Translations under genes and position numbers: made by a program
Assembly: GCA_039184055.1 (NCBI GenBank)
Contig: JBCDBH010000156.1
Coordinates: 1 to 13,087 of the forward strand
Length of the DNA stretch: 13,087 nt
Reading direction: 5' to 3'
Source: JBCDBH01 sp039184055
Lineage (GTDB): Bacteria > Acidobacteriota > Thermoanaerobaculia > Multivoradales > J023
The notes under the pieces: generated by a model
What the model saw: only the letters and a program-made list of their open reading frames with translations
Databases searched by the model: none
Told to the model about the DNA's origin: nothing
Part shown: one piece after another, positions 7,812-13,087 of the stretch
Layout of the letters: the number at the start of each line of letters is the position of its first letter
Position numbering within the stretch: the first letter of the stretch is position 1

Positions 7812-7841
7812 CTCGGTACCCTGTCTCGAGTGGTACCCGAG
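7812..7841. repeat. Inverted repeat containing two GGTACC sites
   Basis: CTCGGTACC (7812-7820) pairs with GGTACCCGAG (7832-7841) with one bulged C, around an 11-base loop. It lies about 70 bases before the start of the next gene and could be a leader structure or a dyad operator. No T-run follows, so it is not a typical terminator. Confidence 0.3.
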
Positions 7842-7912
7842 TCTGCCGCTTTGCGACGATCTCTCACTTCTTCCCGATTCGTCTTTCCTCGGGTGCGGCT
7901 GCATCGAGTACA

Positions 7913-9217
7913 ATGCGCCGGCCCATGGGCGTTTTTTACGACAGTGTTTCGCTTCCTGGAGACCAGCGCCGCGCCGTTTTGACGGCTCTCGAGCGATGGC
8001 TGGCGCATCGTGGCTTCGAGCTTCACGATGGGCCGGCGCTTTTCGATCTCGATCCGGTGTGGGATCGAGGTGTGTTTCTTCGCACCAATGGCAAATGGAC
8101 AGTGGTCTGCTACAGCGAGCACGAAGAGCAGAAGCGTGTGCTTCACGAGCTCGGCACGCTCGAGGCGCCGCTGCTTTCGCTGTGGCTGTGGGATAGCGAG
8201 GTGTGGGGCTGGGATGTGCTCGACGGCGGGCGCTTCGCCGGCACGTTCAGCTCGGATCCAGACTTTTACGTCTCGCACCCGGATATCTCGATCGGACGTC
8301 AGAATCGGCCGCACGGCACCGCCGAAACGCTCGCGTCTCGGTTCGGTCTCGACGCGACGACCGGCGCCGCGATCGGTCGTCTTGGCAATCTCGCCGACAA
8401 TGAGCAGGCGTTTGCCGAGCTCTGTCGCTTGCTCGACCTCGAAGGCGCCAACGCCGGCTACGGGGAGCTCGAGCACGGCACGGTGCCCGAGCCCGACGGC
8501 TGGCGCACCGAACATCTGGTGTTTGTCCATCGCACGGCCGTCGACCCGCTCGAGGTCGACCTGCACCAGGCGCGGATCACCCGCTGGTCACCCGGCCCCG
8601 GGGGCACCATCGAAGCGGTGACCGGAACGGTCGAGATTCAGCCGGCGGTGCTCCAAGAGCTCGAACGCACGCGACGCAAGCGCTGGCTGATGCTCAGCCT
8701 GCTCAAACCGATCGGCGCCGTGGCGCGGGCTGGCAAGCAATGTCAAGAGTGGTTGGGGCGGATCTTCACCAGCGGTGGCCGCGGCGGTGCGATGAGCACG
8801 GGCTTTCGGATCGAGGGCCGCAAGCTGATCAACGATCGTCACGGCTGTCGGATCGAAATCCCCGCCGAAGCCGAACCGGTGGTGGTGTCGGCGCGTCCGG
8901 CGTCGGTGTTCGCGTTCCGACTCGGTGGCGTCGAGGTCACCTGTACGGCGCGCCGGCTGAGCAAGGTCGAGGAGATCTTGCGACGTCCCGGTGGTTCCAA
9001 GGTCGAGCGTGACGACAAGACCGAGACCGTCGACGGGCTGCCGACGCGTCACGTGGTGATTCGGCTCGCCGAACGGGGTGGTGGCGGGCGTTTGGTGCTC
9101 GACGTGGTGCAGACCCCACGTGCGTTCTATGTCTTTGTCTGTCGCGTCCCGTCGGAGATCGATCCCGCCGTCTACGACGCCGTGCGCGAGACGGTCACGG
9201 GCTTTCGATTGTCATGA
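7913..9217 (+). CDS. Unrecognised two-module cytoplasmic protein
   Basis: About 434 residues, with no signal peptide or clear membrane segment. The family is not recognised. The frame is open from 7583, but the upstream translation overlaps the kinase gene and looks non-protein, so the start is placed at ATG 7913 or ATG 7925 (MGVFYDSVSLPGD). Neither has a good ribosome site. The N-terminal module (about 1-240) has the Trp-rich segment LSLWLWDSEVWGWDVLDGG and SSDPDFYVSHPD. A basic linker (RRKRWLMLSLLKPIGAVARAG) leads to a second module (about 295-434) with GFRIEGRKLINDRHGCRIEI and a beta-rich end, PRAFYVFVCRVPSEIDP. The second module has the feel of PsbP/DcrB-like sandwich folds, but this is only a fold-level guess. 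Coding is convincing from its third-position GC bias and ordered composition. It converges on sspB. Confidence 0.75.
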   Translation: MRRPMGVFYDSVSLPGDQRRAVLTALERWLAHRGFELHDGPALFDLDPVWDRGVFLRTNGKWTVVCYSEHEEQKRVLHELGTLEAPLLSLWLWDSEVWGWDVLDGGRFAGTFSSDPDFYVSHPDISIGRQNRPHGTAETLASRFGLDATTGAAIGRLGNLADNEQAFAELCRLLDLEGANAGYGELEHGTVPEPDGWRTEHLVFVHRTAVDPLEVDLHQARITRWSPGPGGTIEAVTGTVEIQPAVLQELERTRRKRWLMLSLLKPIGAVARAGKQCQEWLGRIFTSGGRGGAMSTGFRIEGRKLINDRHGCRIEIPAEAEPVVVSARPASVFAFRLGGVEVTCTARRLSKVEEILRRPGGSKVERDDKTETVDGLPTRHVVIRLAERGGGGRLVLDVVQTPRAFYVFVCRVPSEIDPAVYDAVRETVTGFRLS

Positions 9218-9244
9218 CTTGCGCCGAGTCATGACTTGCGCCGG
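9211..9244. repeat. 17-bp tandem duplication at convergent gene ends
   Basis: GTCATGACTTGCGCCGA (9211-9227) is followed directly by GTCATGACTTGCGCCGG (9228-9244), with 16 of 17 bases identical. The first copy supplies the final TCA TGA of the upstream gene. The second supplies the final TCA TGA of sspB on the other strand, because TCATGA is its own reverse complement. Confidence 0.9.
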
Positions 9245-9696
9245 AAGGCGTCGAGCGAAATGATCTCGGCGTCGCGCTGAGGCTCGTCCTCGGCCGGCTC
9301 GGCGTCTTCAGCCACTGCCTCGGGCTCGGCGTCACGCTCGAGCGGCGATTGGAAGTGCAAGCCAAAGCTCACCGCCGGATCGTTGAAACCGACCACGGCG
9401 ATCCACGGCACGGTCAACGAGGTACGCTTGCCACCAAAGGTGAGGGTCACGCTGAACGCTTCGTGGTCCACCACCAGATCCCAGAACTGATGTTGGAGCA
9501 CAACCGTCATCGTCTCCGGGTATTGTTGGTGCAGCCACGGAGGCAAACGCACGCCGGGCACCCGGGTATCGAAGGCGATGTAAAAATGGTGCTCACCCGG
9601 TAGGCCACTCGCGGCCACTTGCTCCAAGGCCATCCGCACGACATCGCGCAAAGCCTCTTGAATCATCCCTTGGTAATCGAACGACGAATCACCCAT
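9229..9696 (-). CDS. sspB: SspB-type ClpXP adaptor
   Basis: The protein has 155 residues. The SspB fold occupies about residues 10-118, with the recognisable segments HHFYIAFDTRVPGVRLP, WLHQQYPETMTVVLQHQFWD, FSVTLTFGGKRTSLTVPW and GFNDPAVSFGLHF. An acidic linker rich in Glu, Asp, Ala and Pro (about 119-145) follows. The end, IISLDAFRRKS, matches the short ClpX-binding tail seen in alpha- and deltaproteobacterial SspB (SLDxFRKK type). Known family members bind ssrA-tagged and other substrates in the cytoplasm and deliver them to ClpXP. GGGGAGG lies four bases before the ATG at 9696, supporting the start. The gene stands alone on its strand, sharing a short upstream gap with the diverging LolA-like gene. 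Confidence 0.88.
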   Translation of the reverse strand: MGDSSFDYQGMIQEALRDVVRMALEQVAASGLPGEHHFYIAFDTRVPGVRLPPWLHQQYPETMTVVLQHQFWDLVVDHEAFSVTLTFGGKRTSLTVPWIAVVGFNDPAVSFGLHFQSPLERDAEPEAVAEDAEPAEDEPQRDAEIISLDAFRRKS

Positions 9697-9792
9697 AAGT
9701 CCTCCCCTTAGACGTCCGATCAGACGTGGGAGCGTATCATCGCGGCGCCGGGCCTTGCTGGCTCCGCTTTTTCATGTGAGGAGACTTGGACC

Positions 9793-10551
9793 ATGCAACG
9801 ATCTCTCTTGAGTTTGATGTTGATTGTCGGCTGTGGCTTGCTCGCCCTGCCGGCCGACGCCGACGAGCGTCGCGAACCACGCGCCGTGACCATCGCCGAG
9901 AACGCCCTCGAGGCGCTGGGCGGTCAGGCCGGGCTCGACGCCACCCGCCACATCCGCTTCAACTTCTTTGGCTTTCGCACCCACCATTGGGATCGCCAGA
10001 CCGGCGATCACCGCCTGGAGGGGCAGACCCGTGACGGCGATACCTACGTCGTGCTGCACAACATCGATAGCCGCGACGGCAAGGCTTGGCTCAACGGCGA
10101 AGCGGTCACCGGTGACGCCCTGAAAACCCAGCTCGATCAGGCCTATGGCGCCTGGATCAATGACGTCTACTGGCTGATGTTTCCCTTCAAGCTGCTCGAC
10201 CCGGGGGTCAACCTCAGCTACAGCGGCGAAGAGGAGATCGACGGCGTCACCTACGACATCGTCGAGCTCAGCTTCGAAAAGGTCGGCCTCACCCCGGGTG
10301 ATCGCTATTGGGCCTGGGTCGATCGGGCCAGCGGCATGATGGCGCGTTGGGCCTTCCACCTCGAGAGCTGGGAAGCCGATCGCGAGCGCAGCGTGTGGAC
10401 CTGGACCGATTGGGAGACCTACGGCGCGCTCAAGCTGGCCTCGACCCGCACCAACCTCGAAAGCGGCCGCGTCGCCTCGATCGGTGATATCGCTGTCTTC
10501 GATTCCCTGCCCGCGTCGGTGTACACCACGCCCGATCCGGTCAGCGAATAA
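9793..10551 (+). CDS. Exported LolA-like protein (DUF6503-like)
   Basis: The protein has 252 residues with a hydrophobic N-terminus, MQRSLLSLMLIVGCGLLALP. Either signal peptidase I cuts after PADA, or IVGC (11-14) is a lipobox with Cys14 lipidated. The second would be an unusually short lipoprotein signal, so export is supported but the mode is open. The mature part reads NALEALGG, HIRFNFFGFRTHHWDRQTGD, WINDVYWLMFPFKLLDPGV, YDIVELSFEKVGLTPGDRYW and SGMMARWAFH, the pattern of DUF6503/LolA-like half-barrel proteins. These are thought to bind hydrophobic ligands in the periplasm or at the outer membrane; the ligand is unknown. GAGGAG lies nine bases before the ATG. A strong terminator follows, so it is probably transcribed alone. 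Confidence 0.8.
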   Translation: MQRSLLSLMLIVGCGLLALPADADERREPRAVTIAENALEALGGQAGLDATRHIRFNFFGFRTHHWDRQTGDHRLEGQTRDGDTYVVLHNIDSRDGKAWLNGEAVTGDALKTQLDQAYGAWINDVYWLMFPFKLLDPGVNLSYSGEEEIDGVTYDIVELSFEKVGLTPGDRYWAWVDRASGMMARWAFHLESWEADRERSVWTWTDWETYGALKLASTRTNLESGRVASIGDIAVFDSLPASVYTTPDPVSE

Positions 10552-10566
10552 GGCTCACCTATCGAC

Positions 10567-10595
10567 GGCCGACGAGAAAACTCGTCGGCCCTTTC
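10567..10595 (+). terminator. Intrinsic-type terminator after the LolA-like gene
   Basis: GGCCGACGAG (10567-10576) and CTCGTCGGCC (10581-10590) form a perfect ten-pair stem with an AAAA loop, followed by CTTTC. It starts about 15 bases after the stop codon. The T-run is short but the stem is strong. Confidence 0.75.
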
Positions 10596-10632
10596 GACGT
10601 ATTGAGTCGAGGGCAAAGGTGGCCCTACCTCG

Positions 10633-11412
10633 ATGAAGATTCGCAACCAGCTCGTTCTCGCCTTTTTCCTGCTCGCGGTGCTTCCGCTCACCGCGCTGGT
10701 GGTCTACAACTACCTGACCTCGGTGGCCACCGTGCGTGCTGCCGCCGAAGCCGAAGCCTCGGTCCTCACCGAAGAGATGAACGGTCGTCTCGCCGAGATC
10801 GAGGACCGTCTCGCTGCCCGTCTGCGTGGTTTCGCCGGTAGCTTCGACGACTCGCTCGGCTACGATCGCGACATGCTCGGTGAGCGTCTCGCCCGTCAGC
10901 TCGGTGACGACACCGCTTTCGTATCCGGGGTCCGGATCGATCCCACCGAGCTCGAGGTGGAAGATCTCGATGCTGGCGAGTTCGACGAGTTCGCGTCGTC
11001 CGACTTTCCCGACCCGCCCGACTATCCCGATGCGCCCGAAGCGCCAGAGAGCCCACGTTCCCCGTTCGGCACGGTGCCCCGTGACGATATGGGTAGGCTC
11101 CGCGACTCTCTGACCATCTTCGTTCCCGAGAGTCTCGGGGCCGCGGGTGACGCGCTCGGGGCCAGCGCCGATGCGCTCGATGAGCTCGGCGAGATCGAAG
11201 GCGCCGAATGGCTGGGCTTGGTCGGTGCGTCGGGCAAGATCCTTTCCAAGGTCAGCGAGTTTCTCGATAGCCCCGAGATCAAGGCGCAGATCGAATCTGA
11301 AATCGCCAAAGGGCTCGCCGCCGCCGATGAAGAAGCGCGGGTCGAGATGGAGCGCGCGCTCGCCGACATGCGACGCGATCTCGCCCGGGAAGAGCAGCAG
11401 TCACACGCCTAA
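10633..11412 (+). CDS. N-terminal sensor part of an interrupted SpoIIE-type phosphatase
   Basis: The frame encodes 259 residues from ATG 10633, with AAGGTGG about eight to ten bases upstream. Residues about 7-29 are a membrane anchor (QLVLAFFLLAVLPLTALVVY). A helical stretch and an extracytoplasmic region follow, with a Pro-Asp-rich segment (about 121-145) and a helical end, EMERALADMRRDLAREEQQ. The frame stops at a TAA (11410-11412). The same frame resumes after a second TAA at 11443-11445, and without the intervening bases the protein would run on to a second membrane helix, HAMP and SpoIIE domains. It is therefore read as the sensor half of one two-helix membrane phosphatase. On its own it could make a membrane-anchored fragment with no output domain. 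Confidence 0.7.
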   Translation: MKIRNQLVLAFFLLAVLPLTALVVYNYLTSVATVRAAAEAEASVLTEEMNGRLAEIEDRLAARLRGFAGSFDDSLGYDRDMLGERLARQLGDDTAFVSGVRIDPTELEVEDLDAGEFDEFASSDFPDPPDYPDAPEAPESPRSPFGTVPRDDMGRLRDSLTIFVPESLGAAGDALGASADALDELGEIEGAEWLGLVGASGKILSKVSEFLDSPEIKAQIESEIAKGLAAADEEARVEMERALADMRRDLAREEQQSHA

Positions 11413-11448
11413 ACGGATATGTTCAGAGCGCAAGAGGCTTTTTAAAAA
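11401..11448 (+). other. AT-rich in-frame segment of about 48 nt with two stop codons
   Basis: The reading frame is the same before and after, but this stretch holds TAA at 11410-11412 and TAA at 11443-11445 and ends in the palindrome TTTTTAAAAA (11439-11448). Its base use is unlike the flanks. If 11401-11448 is left out, the frame joins EEQQ to RLEALNLDVAIERDGE, a natural helical sequence, and the length removed is a multiple of three. The exact edges are inferred. A weak GCCT..AGGC pairing followed by TTTTT gives it a slight terminator look. Confidence 0.55.
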
Positions 11449-11535
11449 CGACTCGAGGCGCTCAATCTCGATGTCGCCATCGAGCGTGACGGCGAACGGA
11501 TCGCCAAGCTCCAGCCCCTGGTCGACTTCGACGCC

Positions 11536-12831
11536 GTGGTCGACAACGTGCTCGCGTCGATCCCGCGACGTGGTGACGAGATTCCCTTCGCGCTCGATCG
11601 GGATGGCGAGCTCCGCGTCACCGATCCTGCCGACGCCGAGCGTCTCGCCGGCTTGCCGCTCGACCCCCGTTCCCCCGACACTGATCCGAGCATCGAATGC
11701 GCGCCCCCTGAACGACACGAGACCGTGCTCGACGAGTGGGTGATCGTCACCGCCGAGGACAAGAACTGCGGTGTCGTCTTCGGCATCGCCCAGCCGATCG
11801 GCGACACCATGACCGCGGTGCGGCAAAACGCGGTGCGCAACGCCATCGCCGGCATCGGTCTGGTCGCCCTCGCGCTGATCGGCATCCTGCCCATCTCCCG
11901 TCGCGTGTCGCGAGATTTCGAGACCCTCACCGTGCACGCCGATCGAATCGCCGCTGGCGATCTCGAAACCCCGGTGAGCACCGATCGCTCGTGTCGGGAA
12001 GCCGCAATGCTCGCTGGCGCCTTCAACAGGATGGCGGGCGATCTCGCCACGCACCAAGATCAGCTGGTAACGCAGGAGACCGAGCGGCGTCTGCTCGAAG
12101 CCGAATACAGTCGCAAAAGCGCCGAGCTCGAACAGGCGCGTACCTTCCAGCTCTCCCTCCTGCCACGCACCCTGCCCGATCATCCGGCGTTCGAAATCGC
12201 CGTGCACATGTCGACCGCCGCCGAGGTGGGAGGCGACTACTACGACTTCCGTACCGCCAGCGATGGCTCCCTGGTGGCCGCGATCGGCGACGCCACCGGA
12301 CATGGCGCGCGCGCCGGCACCATGGTCACCGCGCTCAAGAGCCTGTTCTCGGCCTGGAACGTCGACACCGAGCCCGCCAGCTTTCTGCGTGACGCTCATC
12401 AGGTCGTGCGACGGATGGACCTCGGTCGTATGACCATGGCCTTCACCCTCGCCCGACTCGAGCCCCGGACACTCTTCGTCGCCAGCGCCGGCATGCCACC
12501 CGTGCTCATCCATCGCGAGGGCCAGGTCGACGAAGTGTTGCTGCCCGGCATGCCCCTCGGTGGGCTGGCGAGCGACTACCGCACCGAGCGGATCGATCTC
12601 CAGATCGGCGACGTCATCCTCCTGCTCAGCGACGGCTTTCCCGAGCTCGTCGACTGCGACGGCAACGTGCTCGGCTACGAAGACGTCCGTCTCGCCTTCG
12701 CCGCCGCCGCGGCTGACGGAGCCAGCGCGTCCGAAATCGTCGACGCCCTGGCGGCCAGCGTCCACGAGCACACCCGCGGCGAAGACCCGGGCGACGACGT
12801 CACCTTCGTCGCCGTGCGGATCGTGAGCTGA
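11536..12831 (+). CDS. HAMP and SpoIIE (PP2C-type) phosphatase, C-terminal part of the interrupted gene
   Basis: About 431 residues from GTG 11536; the frame is open back to 11446 but has no ribosome site. The first 95 residues (GDEIPFALDRDGELRVTDPA and onward) look like the end of a Cache-like extracytoplasmic sensor. A membrane helix lies at about 101-121, HAMP at about 122-175, and a coiled-coil linker to about 205. The SpoIIE domain (about 215-431) has the metal-binding motifs GGDYYD (232-237), GDATGHG (251-257), SDGFPE (365-370) and GDDVT (419-423), so the catalytic part looks intact. Such RsbU-like proteins dephosphorylate anti-sigma-factor antagonists or other Ser/Thr-phosphorylated partners. 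No anti-sigma or antagonist gene is in this window. Because the membrane topology needs the upstream half, the split probably harms function unless the stops are bypassed. Confidence 0.8.
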   Translation: MVDNVLASIPRRGDEIPFALDRDGELRVTDPADAERLAGLPLDPRSPDTDPSIECAPPERHETVLDEWVIVTAEDKNCGVVFGIAQPIGDTMTAVRQNAVRNAIAGIGLVALALIGILPISRRVSRDFETLTVHADRIAAGDLETPVSTDRSCREAAMLAGAFNRMAGDLATHQDQLVTQETERRLLEAEYSRKSAELEQARTFQLSLLPRTLPDHPAFEIAVHMSTAAEVGGDYYDFRTASDGSLVAAIGDATGHGARAGTMVTALKSLFSAWNVDTEPASFLRDAHQVVRRMDLGRMTMAFTLARLEPRTLFVASAGMPPVLIHREGQVDEVLLPGMPLGGLASDYRTERIDLQIGDVILLLSDGFPELVDCDGNVLGYEDVRLAFAAAAADGASASEIVDALAASVHEHTRGEDPGDDVTFVAVRIVS

Positions 12832-12857
12832 ATCGTGATGCGCGACGATGATTTAGG

Positions 12858-12886
12858 TCATGACGTCCTCGGCGATGACGTCATGA
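12858..12886. repeat. Perfect 10-bp inverted repeat over a possible start codon
   Basis: TCATGACGTC (12858-12867) and GACGTCATGA (12877-12886) are exact reverse complements with a nine-base spacer. The right arm contains the ATG at 12883, one of two possible starts of the acetyltransferase gene. If transcribed, the hairpin would hide that start. It could equally be a dyad operator or, if ATG 12838 is used, simply coding sequence. Confidence 0.45.
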
Positions 12887-13087
12887 ATCGCGCCGCTCAC
12901 GCCTCGATCATCCCGCCCTTTCCCGAGCGTCTCGAGCACGGCGACTTCCTGCTGCGTCCAGTCAGCTTCGCCCGCGACGCCGTGGCCCTCCACGCCGCCA
13001 GCAACGGCAGCCCGTGGGACGATCAGAGCCCCGCCTACGACCCCGACGAGATGATCTGGCGCTACATGTTCGGTGGCCCCTATCCCG
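12883..13087 (+). CDS. GNAT-family acetyltransferase, N-terminal part (runs off the window)
   Basis: The visible 68 residues read HGDFLLRPVSFARDAVAL, then HAASNGSPW and EMIWRYMFGGPYP. This resembles the first strand and helices of RimJ/RimL-like GNAT acetyltransferases (xLRPxxxxRDAxALxxAS...WxYMxxGPxP). The acetyl-CoA loop lies beyond the window, so the call rests on the N-terminal pattern only. In-frame ATG 12838, seven bases after the phosphatase stop, is an alternative start that would add an Asp-rich leader. Neither start has a good ribosome site. The tight spacing suggests co-transcription with the phosphatase gene. Confidence 0.6.
   Translation, partial: MNRAAHASIIPPFPERLEHGDFLLRPVSFARDAVALHAASNGSPWDDQSPAYDPDEMIWRYMFGGPYP

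Noticed and set aside
7583..7912. Upstream extension of the unrecognised protein to a start inside the kinase gene
   Set aside because: The extension overlaps the kinase coding region and crosses the palindromic element; its translation is Ser/Pro/Arg-rich and not protein-like, and the natural start is near MGVFYDS.
11401..11448. Ribosome bypassing of the T4 gene 60 type across the 48-nt segment
   Set aside because: No matched take-off and landing codon pair is seen: the codon before the first TAA is GCC, and no identical codon sits at the expected resumption point. Kept only as a remote option.
1..13087. CRISPR array, tRNA, rRNA or riboswitch
   Set aside because: No regularly spaced repeats, no cloverleaf-like segments and no ribosomal RNA signature sequences were seen on either strand by eye.

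Overview
The window suggests a high-GC, Gram-negative-type bacterium with many signalling proteins. Supporting genes are a eukaryotic-like Ser/Thr kinase fused to an ATPase, a HAMP-SpoIIE phosphatase, secreted proteins, and an SspB-type ClpXP adaptor with an alpha/deltaproteobacterial-style tail. The combination, together with a C-terminal 'DGFESGDTTAW' tail on a secreted protein, fits Acidobacteriota (Thermoanaerobaculia-like) or a Myxococcota/Deltaproteobacteria relative. This placement is an inference from protein style; no rRNA or marker gene is present.

Region 1 (1 to about 2400) is an accessory scrap-yard, AT-richer at its left edge and carrying no intact long gene. It holds a 3'-truncated TIR-domain gene on the minus strand with a TATAAT -10 box, a C-terminal remnant of an IS3-family transposase, and a decayed IS481-like element (about 971-2217). 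That element's transposase has one frameshift, two in-frame stops and an altered catalytic Glu. Its right terminal inverted repeat is split by a 37-nt hairpin that is absent from the left one. A fragment of a charged helical protein follows.

Region 2 (2676-7676) holds two plus-strand genes. The first is a secreted DUF1028-type Ntn-hydrolase whose presumed Thr nucleophile would become N-terminal by signal-peptide removal. The second is a 1242-residue cytoplasmic kinase-AAA ATPase-TPR-like protein. A noncoding stretch with a symmetric palindromic element follows (7689-7777).

Region 3 (7913-9696) has an unrecognised two-module, Trp-rich cytoplasmic protein of about 430 residues. It converges on sspB across a 17-bp tandem duplication that supplies both stop codons.

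Region 4 (9793 to end) is plus strand. It has a LolA-like exported protein followed by a strong hairpin terminator. Next is a membrane SpoIIE/PP2C phosphatase reading frame cut by an in-frame segment of about 48 nt with two stop codons, then the start of a GNAT acetyltransferase running off the window.

No CRISPR array, tRNA, rRNA or complete defence operon was found. The kinase and the phosphatase give both signs of protein phosphorylation control in one neighbourhood, but the sequence does not show that they act together. The most unusual items are the 48-nt double-stop segment, the hairpin inside the IS terminal repeat, the palindromic intergenic element, and the maturation logic and tail of the DUF1028 protein.
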